Shown here in pieces: positions 1-8,277 of a stretch of 13,653 nt of DNA. The number at the start of each line of letters is the position of its first letter. Position 1 is the stretch's first letter. The stretch comes from Flavobacteriales bacterium (GTDB lineage Bacteria > Bacteroidota > Bacteroidia > Flavobacteriales > UBA7312), in NCBI GenBank assembly GCA_002862585.1, contig PKDP01000126.1, positions 1-13,653 of the forward strand, written 5' to 3'. A program made the translations under genes and the position numbers. The notes beneath the pieces were generated by a model, which worked only from the letters and a program-made list of their open reading frames with translations, searched no databases and was not told the origin of the DNA.

Positions 1-591
1 GACTGGCAAGACGGCTACAACTCAGAGCTTTCACCTCGATTTGGACAATCTTTAGGTATGGTTATAAGGTATAACTTCAGCAATACCTTCTCATTAGAAA
101 GCGGATTAAACCTTGTTAATAGACGCTACAATTTTACCCTAAAAAACAGCTCTATTAATCTCGACGATAATTCTAATTTCACTTTACGATATTACGAATT
201 TCCCATTCAGTTATTGTCCTATGTTCGAATAGCCGAGCAATACTATTTAAATGCCTCTTTTGGAAATTCATTTAATGTTTTCTCATCAGATATTATCAGC
301 TTTGGAGAAAACAATCCATTCTTCTTTGTGAGTACCTCACGACGAAAAAAGATGCAAACAGCATTTGTGGCAAACTTAGGCGTAGAGTATCGCACAGCAA
401 AACAAGGCATGTTCTATTTTGGAGCGAGCTTTCACAGGCCTTGGAAGAATACTGCGCGTTCATTTCCAGAATATGACAATGGCACAAACGAATTTAATAC
501 CGAAGCACCATCGGCTGATGACTCCAAATACCTTGATATTTCAGGAAACTACTTTACCCTAGATATTCGCTATTTCTTCTCAAGCAAATAA
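1..591 (+). CDS. Outer-membrane beta-barrel protein (PorT/OMP_b-brl-like), 5' end missing
   Basis: The reading frame is open from base 1, so the gene starts before the window; 196 C-terminal residues are visible and end at TAA 589-591. An ATG at 58-60 lies inside the frame but is not a convincing start, because the upstream residues (DWQDGYNSELSPRFGQSLG) continue the same barrel-like pattern. The protein is built of alternating polar/hydrophobic stretches typical of transmembrane beta strands, for example SLGMVIRYNFSNTFSLESGL, RYYEFPIQLLSYV, FVANLGVEYRT, MFYFGASFHRPW and the last strand NYFTLDIRYFF. The 'YYEFPIQL...' strand is characteristic of the PorT/OMP_b-brl_2 type barrels common in Bacteroidota, where the family includes porin-like and type IX secretion-associated proteins. 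The specific function is unknown. It is followed 113 bp downstream by a type IX-secreted protein, but a functional link is only a guess. Confidence 0.8.
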   Translation, partial: DWQDGYNSELSPRFGQSLGMVIRYNFSNTFSLESGLNLVNRRYNFTLKNSSINLDDNSNFTLRYYEFPIQLLSYVRIAEQYYLNASFGNSFNVFSSDIISFGENNPFFFVSTSRRKKMQTAFVANLGVEYRTAKQGMFYFGASFHRPWKNTARSFPEYDNGTNEFNTEAPSADDSKYLDISGNYFTLDIRYFFSSK

Positions 592-669
592 CCCTATTTT
601 ATTAGTTGAAGTTGTAAGCGTTTGGCTTTTTAAAACTGGATAATTTCCAAACTTGTCCGATTTTTTTTG

Positions 670-677
670 TACTTTTA
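670..677 (+). promoter_or_regulatory. Possible -7 box (TACTTTTA) for the secreted-protein gene
   Basis: TACTTTTA matches seven of the eight positions of the Bacteroidota -7 consensus TAnnTTTG, lies 27 bp before the ATG at 705 and follows a T-rich run (661-668). The same octamer occurs before the RND transporter gene. No -33 TTTG is found at the usual spacing; a TTG at 653-655 is too close. The leader before the ATG (aaccaacctttagt) contains no Shine-Dalgarno sequence, as is usual in this phylum. Confidence 0.3.
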
Positions 678-704
678 GAACAAGTTCATTAACCAACCTT
701 TAGT

Positions 705-3269
705 ATGTTTAACCTTAACACTTTCAGTGCTTTTGCGGTGATTGCTTTGTGTTCATTTTCAAGTATAGCACAACCGCTGACCAACGGAATGGGAATTATT
801 ACCCATTGGAGTGGTGCTGCTGGTACTTATGATTCTTTCACCATTTATGATACTGAAAATAATGCTTCTGCTCCTTTAGGGCTGAATTGGGCAACAACTT
901 TTCATACACCAGCTGACCCCATTGCTGCTGACTCGTGGAAAGGCACTAATATGGGCGATGTATTTGGCATTACTATAGACGCTGAGAAAAATGTATACTT
1001 CACAGCCACAAAAACAATTTCATCTGGTGGTTCTGCCTCTACTTCTGCGGGCTCTGCAGGCGATGGAGGGGTCTATAAAATGGACGCAAACACTTGGGTA
1101 GTTACTCCCTTTATATTTACTGGAAATGGCGCGAATGAAATTCCCAACCAAGGGAACGGATTAGGAAATATTGCTTATGATAAATGGAATAATCAATTAT
1201 TCATTACCAATTTTGAAGATGGTAACATTTATCGTTTTGATATGGATGGTAATCTGCTCTCTACTTTCGACCCATTCAATGCAAATAACACCCCTCTCGG
1301 CACCTTTAGTGGGCATGAAGAGGCAGTTTGGGGAATTGCTATACATGAAGAAAATGGCACTACTAAAGTGTTTTTTTCTAGATGGACTGAAGACAATTCT
1401 CTAAGTGATGCTAGCGCTCCTAATAATTCAGTTTGGTCTGTAAGTTTGGACAATACAGGTGATTTTAGTGGTAGCGAATCTTTATGTTTCGAATTAGAAG
1501 ATAATATGGGCTCTTTTGTATCTACGATATCTGGTGCATCCTACCCTATTTCAGATATTACGATTAGTTCTGATGGCAAAATGTACGTCTGTGAAAAAGT
1601 ACAAGGTGGATGGGGAGGTTTTGGAGGGTGGAACGATTTATTTACGCCAGGAGCACACAGCTCTCGACTGTTTGAATACGTTAACAACTCTGGCACATGG
1701 AATATGTCAAAACAATATTATGTTGGTAATTACAACTCCCCTGCCGATGCAGACAATACAGCAGGTGGTGTCGCCTTAGGAAATAGACAAACTTCTAGCG
1801 GTTTTGATTGCGAAAAAATTATTTGGGCCTCAGGTGATGCTCTCCGTTTCTCAGGATATAACAATATTGCTGGACAAGATTATGTCTATGGGCTTACAGG
1901 TATTCCAGTTGAAGGAAACTCCATGGACCCATCAAGTACAGACTACGTTCAACAAAGCAGTATATATATCGATATTGATTACACAGGAACAGGCAGTAAT
2001 GGAAGTCAAAAAATGTCTTATGGTGATATTGAGATATATACCGATGCTGTAAATGAACCTACTTTTACCATTACTAATCCAACCACCATTTGCCCTGGCG
2101 AATCTATCGCCTTAAATGTAAGTGGTGGACTAAACTACGAATGGTCACCGTCAAGTACATTGGATAACCCTTCATCGGATAGTCCTACGGCTACACCTAC
2201 TGAAAATACTACCTATACCGTTATGGGCGATGGGAATTGTGGCAGCAGAGATACCGTAAGCGTTACTATTAGTTTAGATGACTTTAATTTTTCCTTAGGA
2301 CCAGATGTCGATTTTTGTGAAGGTATGGACGATATCGTTCTCGATGCTGGCGGACTAGCTACTGCCTACTTATGGAATACCAATGAAACCACACAAAGTA
2401 TTTCTGTAGATAGCGAAGGCGTATACAGTGTAAATGTAACAAGCCCTAATGGCTGTAATTTTTCAGATGAAATAAATGTAGAAAGCAAATTTTTACCAAT
2501 AGTTGGTTTTAGTACACCCAACGATTCCTCTTGCCCGCCTGCAAGTTTTCAACTGAACGATGCAAGTATGCCACAAAGCGATGACCCAATAGTTTCTTGG
2601 GAGTGGACAATAAACGGACAAGAGTCCAATGGTATTTCCTCAAATGTTAGTATTCCTAATACTGGGCGTTATAGCGTAACGCTCGAAGTGACTACTCAAC
2701 TCGGTTGTAGTACTAGTCTTACCTTATCCAATTACCTCAACGTTTTAGATGTGCCAAGCCCCAATTTTATTACCGAGCCTGATGAGATTGGACATTGCGA
2801 TAAGAGCATACAAATCATTAATTTTTCTTCAGATTACGATTCCTTAATGTGGGACTTTGGCAATGGTTTTGTTAGCTCGGAAGATACGGTAACGAGCTAC
2901 ACTTATGATGAAGTAGGTCAGTATCAAATAAATCTAAAACTCATTAATGAGTTTGGTTGCGAAAACTCATTTAACAGAGAAATAAAACCGACGACTAGTA
3001 TTCCTTTTTATGCTCCCAACGCCTTTACCCCAGATGGTGACCAACTGAATGAGGAATTTGTTCCGTATATGGGTTGTACCGATTCATTTGAATTTTGGAT
3101 TATGGACAGATGGGGTGAAGTTATTTTTTACTCCAATGATGTAAATGTTGGCTGGAACGGTACCTTTAAAGGAAACCTTTGCCCAGTAGGTGTATACTCA
3201 TGGAAGGCAAAATACAATGGTGCAAAACACAACCAAGTAAAACTCGGTGACGTGCATCTTATGCATTAA
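705..3269 (+). CDS. Secreted multidomain protein with propeller-like N-terminus, Ig/PKD modules and T9SS type B (CHU_C) sorting domain
   Basis: 854 residues. Residues 1-22 are a signal peptide (hydrophobic AFAVIALCSFSSIA, likely cleaved before or after Q23). Residues ~30-440 contain repeated strand patterns such as VFGITIDAEKNVYF (86), NIAYDKWNNQLFITN (155), VWGIAIHEE (208) and ISDITISSDGKMYV (282), which resemble blades of an NHL/SMP-30-like beta-propeller; I do not recognise the family. Low-complexity loops occur at 106-122 (Ser/Gly) and 301-309 (GGWGGFGGW). Residues ~450-525 and ~526-595 are Ig-like modules (CPGESIALNVSGG; YLWNTNETTQSISV, NGC). Residues ~596-685 and ~686-762 are PKD-like (SWEWTING; MWDFGNGF...TYDEVGQY). 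Residues ~767-854 are the gliding-motility-associated C-terminal domain (PNAFTPDGDQLNEEF, IMDRWGEVIF, GWNGTFKG, PVGVYSWKAKY), a known signal for type IX export and surface attachment. Each C-terminal module holds exactly two cysteines. The protein is presumably cell-surface or released; its ligand or substrate is unknown. Confidence 0.9.
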   Translation: MFNLNTFSAFAVIALCSFSSIAQPLTNGMGIITHWSGAAGTYDSFTIYDTENNASAPLGLNWATTFHTPADPIAADSWKGTNMGDVFGITIDAEKNVYFTATKTISSGGSASTSAGSAGDGGVYKMDANTWVVTPFIFTGNGANEIPNQGNGLGNIAYDKWNNQLFITNFEDGNIYRFDMDGNLLSTFDPFNANNTPLGTFSGHEEAVWGIAIHEENGTTKVFFSRWTEDNSLSDASAPNNSVWSVSLDNTGDFSGSESLCFELEDNMGSFVSTISGASYPISDITISSDGKMYVCEKVQGGWGGFGGWNDLFTPGAHSSRLFEYVNNSGTWNMSKQYYVGNYNSPADADNTAGGVALGNRQTSSGFDCEKIIWASGDALRFSGYNNIAGQDYVYGLTGIPVEGNSMDPSSTDYVQQSSIYIDIDYTGTGSNGSQKMSYGDIEIYTDAVNEPTFTITNPTTICPGESIALNVSGGLNYEWSPSSTLDNPSSDSPTATPTENTTYTVMGDGNCGSRDTVSVTISLDDFNFSLGPDVDFCEGMDDIVLDAGGLATAYLWNTNETTQSISVDSEGVYSVNVTSPNGCNFSDEINVESKFLPIVGFSTPNDSSCPPASFQLNDASMPQSDDPIVSWEWTINGQESNGISSNVSIPNTGRYSVTLEVTTQLGCSTSLTLSNYLNVLDVPSPNFITEPDEIGHCDKSIQIINFSSDYDSLMWDFGNGFVSSEDTVTSYTYDEVGQYQINLKLINEFGCENSFNREIKPTTSIPFYAPNAFTPDGDQLNEEFVPYMGCTDSFEFWIMDRWGEVIFYSNDVNVGWNGTFKGNLCPVGVYSWKAKYNGAKHNQVKLGDVHLMH

Positions 3270-3287
3270 AAAATATTTTTTAATACT

Positions 3288-3314
3288 AAAAAAGCCAGCT
3301 AAACACTGGCTTTT
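3288..3314. terminator. Bidirectional intrinsic terminator between convergent genes
   Basis: Inverted repeat AAAAGCCAG (3290-3298), loop CTAAACA (3299-3305), CTGGCTTTT (3306-3314), placed between the stop codon at 3269 and the convergent odhB stop at 3320. On the plus strand it ends in four T; on the minus strand the A-run 3288-3293 gives six T. It can therefore stop both the secreted-protein transcript and odhAB, and looks slightly stronger for odhAB. Confidence 0.85.
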
Positions 3315-3319
3315 AAAAT

Positions 3320-4507
3320 TTATAGACCTAAAGACTTCTTAACGTCTCCGCCAAGTAAATGAGTCGTTGGGTCTTCCAAGCATTCTTTTACTCTTACCAA
3401 GAAGCCAACCGATTCTCTACCGTCAATAATGCGGTGGTCATAGGAAAGTGCCACATACATTATGGGCCTAATCTCTACTTTACCGTTCACAGCCATAGGG
3501 CGTTCTACAATATTGTGCATACCTAAAATCGCCGATTGTGGTGGGTTTATAATAGGTGTTGAAAGCATAGAGCCAAACACTCCACCATTGGTAATGGTAA
3601 AGGTGCCGCCAAGCATTTCGTCTGGCGTAATTTTTCCATCTCTTGCTCTAATAGCTAATCGCTTTACTTCGCTTTCAACCTCTTTAAAGTTCATAAGCTC
3701 TGCATTACGAATAACAGGCACCATCAAACCTTTTGGGGCACTTACTGCAATACTGATGTCAGCATAGTTGTGGTAAATCACTTCCTTACCATCAATCTGT
3801 GCATTTACGTCAGGAAATTCTTTAAGGGCAGTAGTAATCGTCTTAGTGAAGAATGACATAAAGCCTAAACCTACACCGTATTTTTCTTTAAAAATCTCTT
3901 TGTATTCTTTACGGATAGCAAAAATAGCCGACATATCTACCTCATTGAAAGTCGTTAGCATAGCAGTATCGTTCTTTACGGATACCAATCGTTGAGCAAC
4001 CTTTCTTCTGAGCATAGACATCTTCTTACGCTCTGTACCTCGAGGACCATCGGTCTTTACAGATGCCATAGCTTCTATAACGTCTTCTTTTAAAATCTTT
4101 CCACCTTCACCAGAGCCTTTAACGTCTTTTGCCGATAAATCGTTCTGAGAAATGATGGCTTTTGCAAGTGGTGTAGCCTTAGCGTCCACTGGCTTAGTTG
4201 CCTGTGCAGCAGGAGCCGAAACTTGTGGGCTAGCTTCTTGTGGTGTTGAGCTTGGCTTAGCTTCGCCAACGCCATCCGTATCAATGATACATACGACTTG
4301 ACCAACAGCAACAGTATCGCCTTCTTCAGCTACCAATTTTATGGTGCCGCTTTCTTCAGCCGGTAAAGCCAAAGTGGCCTTGTCTGAATCTACCTCAGCA
4401 ATTTCTTGATCCTTTTCTACATAGTCACCGTCCTCTACCAACCATTGAGCGATTTCAACTTCGGAGATGGACTCTCCTGGACTAGGAACTTTCATTTCTA
4501 ATAGCAT
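3320..4507 (-). CDS. odhB: Dihydrolipoyllysine-residue succinyltransferase, E2 of 2-oxoglutarate dehydrogenase (sucB)
   Basis: E2 core enzyme of the oxoglutarate dehydrogenase complex; it transfers the succinyl group from lipoyl-lysine to CoA in the TCA cycle (cytoplasm). 395 residues, typical length. There is one lipoyl domain at ~1-77 with the attachment lysine K43 in EVDSDKATLALPA; an Ala/Pro-rich flexible linker at ~80-110; a peripheral subunit-binding domain at ~112-147 (ATPLAKAIISQNDLSAKDVKGSG); and a catalytic acyltransferase domain at ~160-395 with the active-site motif DHRIIDG (357-363, H358 and D362) and the upstream FTITNGGVFGS. The VPSPGESISEVEIAQW N-terminus is typical of the succinyl- rather than acetyl-transferase branch, and the position after odhA supports this. 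The ATG at 4507 (MLLEMKVPSPGES) fits family starts better than the internal Met5. The start lies 6 nt after the odhA stop with no Shine-Dalgarno sequence, so it is co-transcribed and probably translationally linked. Confidence 0.97.
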   Translation of the reverse strand: MLLEMKVPSPGESISEVEIAQWLVEDGDYVEKDQEIAEVDSDKATLALPAEESGTIKLVAEEGDTVAVGQVVCIIDTDGVGEAKPSSTPQEASPQVSAPAAQATKPVDAKATPLAKAIISQNDLSAKDVKGSGEGGKILKEDVIEAMASVKTDGPRGTERKKMSMLRRKVAQRLVSVKNDTAMLTTFNEVDMSAIFAIRKEYKEIFKEKYGVGLGFMSFFTKTITTALKEFPDVNAQIDGKEVIYHNYADISIAVSAPKGLMVPVIRNAELMNFKEVESEVKRLAIRARDGKITPDEMLGGTFTITNGGVFGSMLSTPIINPPQSAILGMHNIVERPMAVNGKVEIRPIMYVALSYDHRIIDGRESVGFLVRVKECLEDPTTHLLGGDVKKSLGL

Positions 4508-4513
4508 AATATT

Positions 4514-7222
4514 CTATTTAAAAACTTCTTCAATTATTAATCGTTGTCTTGTAGCTGCAAACTTAGGTGAACCACTAGCTGTTGCAGCACTTGCCCTTCT
4601 AGAAACTAATTCAAAGGGAATGTGTCTTAATCGATTTAAAATATGAGTCCAAGCACCCATATTTCGTGGCTCTTCCTGAGCCCATATCAATTGTTTGTTA
4701 TCGTACTTGTTGAGTACGTCGTTTATCTTTTGTTCTGGTAAAGGGTACAGTTGCTCCAATCGGATTAAAGCTATATCCTTTCGCCCTAACTTTTCGCGTT
4801 CTTGGAAAAGTTCATAGTATAGTTTTCCACTACAGAATACGACCTTTTTAACTTCTGATGGCTTCACGACCTCATCGTCAAACAATTCTTGGAAGCGTCC
4901 AGTAGACAAGTCTTCAAGCGTAGAAACACACAATGGATGACGCAACAAACTTTTTGGCGTAAACACCACTAAAGGCTTTCTAAATTCTCGCTTGAGCTGT
5001 CGTCTTAAAACATGGAAGAAGTTAGCTGGAGTAGTGCAATTCACAATTTGCATATTGTGTAAAGCACACATCTGTAGGTATCGCTCCATTCTAGCACTAG
5101 AATGTTCTGCCCCTTGCCCTTCATAGCCGTGCGGCAAGAGCATTACTAGACCGTTATAGGTCTTCCATTTGTCTTCGGCTGCCGAGATAAATTGGTCAAT
5201 CATAATTTGAGCACCATTACTGAAATCACCAAACTGTGCTTCCCAAATGGTTAATGAGTTGGGACTAGCCATAGCAAAGCCATAATCAAAGCCCAACACA
5301 CCATATTCTGAAAGAAGTGAATTATAAGCCTCAAATTTCACTGTTGGATTAACAGCATTAAGAGGGATTATCTTCCTCTCGGATTCTTCCACTTTTAAAA
5401 CGGCATGTCGGTGTGAAAAGGTTCCTCTCTCAACGTCTTGCCCACTAATTCGTACAGGATGGCCTTCGTGCAATAGCGTACCATATGCCAAAAGCTCTGC
5501 CATTCCCCAATCCAATCGGTTGCTTTCCTCTACCATTTTCTTTTGGTCGTTTAGCAAACGTTGGGTCTTTTTGAATAAGGCATCCTTTTCAGGGACATTA
5601 TATAGTTTGGAGGCTACTTCCTTTAGCGCCTCTAACTCTACAGCAGTGTCTTGTGACTGAACAAAGTCAGTATCTTTAGATTTTCTAAAGCCTTGCCATT
5701 CGGCTTTCATGAAAGGCGTAATTTCTGCCTTTTCTATTTCTTTTGATTCGTCAAATCTATCTTGAAGCAATTGCTTGAACTCATGCTCCATCTCTTTAAC
5801 GATATTCGCCCCTACGACACCTTCACTAATAAGTTTTTGGTTGTATATTTCTCTTGGATTAGGATGTTTACTGATAGCCTTGTATAGCTTAGGCTGGGTA
5901 AAACGTGGCTCATCCCCTTCGTTATGCCCGTACTTCCTATAGCATAGCAAATCAATGAATACGTCTTTGTTGAATTTTTGACGGTACTCCGTAGCAATTT
6001 GCATAGCATGTACAACCGCTTCTACATCGTCACCATTAACGTGAAAAACGGGTGATAAAGTAACTTTACCTATGTCCGTACAGTAAGTACTTGAACGGGC
6101 ATCCAAATAGTTAGTAGTAAAGCCTACCTGATTATTTACAACAATATGTATGGTTCCTCCAGTTTTATAACCGTCCAATTGAGCCATTTGAATTACCTCA
6201 TAGACAACACCCTGACCGGCTAGTGCGGCATCTCCGTGAATGAGGATTGGCACTACCTTCGAGTTGTCGCCTTTGTATTGTTGGTCTATTTTCGCTCGTG
6301 CTATTCCCTGCACTACTGGGTCAACCGCCTCCAAATGTGAGGGGTTTGGCGAAAGCGACATTTTTACTTTTTTGGAGTTATTGCAAACTTGTTCTGACGT
6401 AAAACCGAGGTGGTATTTTACATCTCCAGAGAATAAATTATCTTCATATTCTTTGCCTTCAAACTCTGAGAAAATATCTCTATATGTCTTATTAAAAATA
6501 TTAGCAAGGACGTTTAGCCTTCCTCTATGCGCCATCCCCATAACAAACTCTTCCACACCTAATTCCGCTCCTTTTTCTATGAGGATATCCAAAGCAGGAA
6601 TGAGTGATTCTGAACCTTCTAATGAAAAACGTTTTTGACCAACGAACTTCTTGTGTAGGAAATTTTCGAAGGCTACTGCTTGATTTAGTTTTCGAAGGAT
6701 TTGCTTTTTTTCGTCTAACTTAAAGTTAGGGGTATTGCTATTTTTATGAAGGCGATTTTTAATCCATTCTACCTGGTCAGGTTTACGAATGTACATGTAT
6801 TCTACTCCTATGGATTGACAGTAAACGACCTTGAGGTGTCCTACTATATCTCTCAAAGAAGACGGTCCAATACCTATTTGAGTACCTGCCTGAAAAACGG
6901 TGTCTAAATCAGATTGGTCTAAACCAAAGTTTTCAATATCTAATGTTGGCGTATACTGCCTTCTTTCACGAACAGGATTAGTATGGGTAAATAAATGACC
7001 GCTTTTTCTGTAAGCGTCAATAAGATTTATTACTTGAAATTCCTTCTTGAAAGTTTCTGGGACTTCATCTTCTTCGGAATACACTTCTTTAGCAAAATCA
7101 AATCCAGTAAAAAAGTTTCTCCATTCTTCATTAACAGATTCGGGGTTTTCAACATACTTGTCATACATGATTTCAATCATGTTGGTATGAATAGCTCCTA
7201 GAAAAGAAAATTTATTTGCCAT
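4514..7222 (-). CDS. odhA: 2-oxoglutarate dehydrogenase E1 component (sucA)
   Basis: Thiamine-diphosphate E1 subunit that decarboxylates 2-oxoglutarate and succinylates the lipoyl group of OdhB. 902 residues, close to the usual 900-940. The N-terminal E2-binding segment FLGAIHTNMIEIMYDKY (7-23) with NEEWRNFF is intact. Further family motifs are KRFSLEGSESLIPALD (197-212), GMAHRGRLNVL (229-239), the substrate-pocket motif PSHLEAVDPVV (294-304), the ThDP/Mg-binding GDAALAGQG (330-338) with NNQVGF downstream, RKYGHNEGDEP (429-439), and the C-terminal half with SGQDVERGTFSHRHA (593-607), LPHGYEGQGAEHSSAR (696-711) and QEEPRNMGAW (849-858). TAG stop at 4514-4516, ATG at 7222. The gene leads the odhAB pair; E3 (lpd) is not in the window. 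An 87-bp gap separates it from the prenyl synthase upstream and holds a promoter-like box. Confidence 0.98.
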   Translation of the reverse strand: MANKFSFLGAIHTNMIEIMYDKYVENPESVNEEWRNFFTGFDFAKEVYSEEDEVPETFKKEFQVINLIDAYRKSGHLFTHTNPVRERRQYTPTLDIENFGLDQSDLDTVFQAGTQIGIGPSSLRDIVGHLKVVYCQSIGVEYMYIRKPDQVEWIKNRLHKNSNTPNFKLDEKKQILRKLNQAVAFENFLHKKFVGQKRFSLEGSESLIPALDILIEKGAELGVEEFVMGMAHRGRLNVLANIFNKTYRDIFSEFEGKEYEDNLFSGDVKYHLGFTSEQVCNNSKKVKMSLSPNPSHLEAVDPVVQGIARAKIDQQYKGDNSKVVPILIHGDAALAGQGVVYEVIQMAQLDGYKTGGTIHIVVNNQVGFTTNYLDARSSTYCTDIGKVTLSPVFHVNGDDVEAVVHAMQIATEYRQKFNKDVFIDLLCYRKYGHNEGDEPRFTQPKLYKAISKHPNPREIYNQKLISEGVVGANIVKEMEHEFKQLLQDRFDESKEIEKAEITPFMKAEWQGFRKSKDTDFVQSQDTAVELEALKEVASKLYNVPEKDALFKKTQRLLNDQKKMVEESNRLDWGMAELLAYGTLLHEGHPVRISGQDVERGTFSHRHAVLKVEESERKIIPLNAVNPTVKFEAYNSLLSEYGVLGFDYGFAMASPNSLTIWEAQFGDFSNGAQIMIDQFISAAEDKWKTYNGLVMLLPHGYEGQGAEHSSARMERYLQMCALHNMQIVNCTTPANFFHVLRRQLKREFRKPLVVFTPKSLLRHPLCVSTLEDLSTGRFQELFDDEVVKPSEVKKVVFCSGKLYYELFQEREKLGRKDIALIRLEQLYPLPEQKINDVLNKYDNKQLIWAQEEPRNMGAWTHILNRLRHIPFELVSRRASAATASGSPKFAATRQRLIIEEVFK

Positions 7223-7240
7223 CAGATTTTATGGTTATGA

Positions 7241-7248
7241 CAAAACTA
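7241..7248 (-). promoter_or_regulatory. Candidate -7 promoter box (TAGTTTTG) for odhAB
   Basis: On the minus strand TAGTTTTG matches the Bacteroidota -7 consensus TAnnTTTG at every fixed position and sits 18 bp before the odhA ATG, implying a leader of roughly 10-15 nt. No TTTG or TTG is present at the usual -33 distance (about 7266-7272, which reads GCCGAA-like), so the call rests on one box and position. No convincing terminator lies between the prenyl synthase and odhA, so read-through from upstream may also feed odhAB. Confidence 0.45.
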
Positions 7249-7309
7249 TTGAATTTTATTTATTTTTCGGCTTTAATCTTAAGCAATTTTGAAGGTGAAA
7301 TTTCGAGGT

Positions 7310-8275
7310 TTAGCTTTCTCTAATCTTCAGAAGTGCAGCAAACTTTTCAAGTTCAGAAGTATCTTTGCCTATGGCATTCAACGACTTCATTGCATTTTCG
7401 TAATACTCATTGATGAGTTCGTTAATATGAGTCTCTATTTCTAAAGATGCATATATCTGCTTTATCTTCTCTACTTTTTCAGTCGAATTTATGGTTTCGG
7501 AACTGTATAAATTTACAAGCTCCATTTTTTCGCTACCATCTGAAAGTGATAATGCTTTGAGGTATAAACATGTTTTTTTATTGGCTATGATGTCTCCTCC
7601 CAATTGTTTTCCAAAAGCGTTGGTGTCGCCAAAGACATCTAGTAAATCATCTTTTAACTGAAAGGCGATGCCAATTTTACGTCCAAATTCATATAGATTG
7701 TCGGCATCTTCTTTAGCTCCTCCTCCGATTATCGCTCCCATTTTTAATGATGCGCCTAGCAATACTGCTGTTTTGTATTCGATCATTTTCAAATACGACT
7801 TCAAATCTACTTCTGCTTGTATTTCAAAGTCCATATCATACTGTTGTCCCTCGCATACTTTGAGTGCCATAGTATTGAATACCGAAAGGCATTCTATTAA
7901 GCTTTCTTTTGGAAGTTCCGACAAATAATGATAGGATTGTATGAGCATGGCATCACCTGAAAGGATAGCAACATTCTCATTCCACTTTGTATGAACGGTA
8001 CTTTGTCCACGTCGAACAGGTGCTTCATCCATGATATCGTCATGAAGTAATGTGAAATTATGGAAGACTTCAATAGCTATGGCTGGTCGTAATGCTGCCT
8101 TAACATCTTTGTTGTACAATTGATAAGACAATAATAGAAGAATGGGGCGCATTCGCTTACCTCCTAATGATAAGATATAATCTATTGGAGCATATAAATC
8201 AGCTGGTGTGCTTGGGTATTTCAAGCTCAGCAATTCCTGCTCGACTAATGTTCTTAATTCATCAATTGATTTCAT
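7310..8275 (-). CDS. Polyprenyl diphosphate synthase, probably short-chain (geranylgeranyl/farnesyl type)
   Basis: Trans-isoprenyl diphosphate synthase that condenses IPP with allylic diphosphates. 321 residues. Expected motifs are in order: GGKRMRP (38-44), first aspartate-rich motif DDIMD (79-83) followed by APVRRG (85-90), Y167-K168-T169, and the second aspartate-rich motif QLKDDLLDVFGD (206-217). The first motif has no two-residue insertion, and a phenylalanine (F74) lies five residues before it. In family studies an aromatic at this position limits product length and, with an uninserted motif, points to geranylgeranyl (C20) or farnesyl rather than octaprenyl diphosphate. The product length is inferred, not seen. 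The ATG at 8275 follows the rfbA stop by 2 nt, with an A/T-rich leader and no Shine-Dalgarno sequence, so the gene is the third of a transporter-rfbA-synthase operon. The product could serve carotenoids, quinones or other lipids. Confidence 0.93.
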   Translation of the reverse strand: MKSIDELRTLVEQELLSLKYPSTPADLYAPIDYILSLGGKRMRPILLLLSYQLYNKDVKAALRPAIAIEVFHNFTLLHDDIMDEAPVRRGQSTVHTKWNENVAILSGDAMLIQSYHYLSELPKESLIECLSVFNTMALKVCEGQQYDMDFEIQAEVDLKSYLKMIEYKTAVLLGASLKMGAIIGGGAKEDADNLYEFGRKIGIAFQLKDDLLDVFGDTNAFGKQLGGDIIANKKTCLYLKALSLSDGSEKMELVNLYSSETINSTEKVEKIKQIYASLEIETHINELINEYYENAMKSLNAIGKDTSELEKFAALLKIRES

Positions 8276-8277
8276 AA

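Noticed and set aside
616..634. Small hairpin AAGC-GTTTG-GCTT followed by T-rich sequence after the beta-barrel gene.
   Set aside because: Only a 4-bp stem and a short T-run; too weak to call a terminator.
6240..6638. Plus-strand open frame of about 130 codons antisense to odhA, and similar ones antisense to odhB (3462-3767) and the transporter (9433-9711).
   Set aside because: They lie inside strongly recognised genes, have no family-like motifs or leaders, and their composition follows the complementary strand.
7270..7284. GCTT/AAGC inverted repeat between the prenyl synthase and odhA.
   Set aside because: Four-base stem and no T-run on the transcribed strand.
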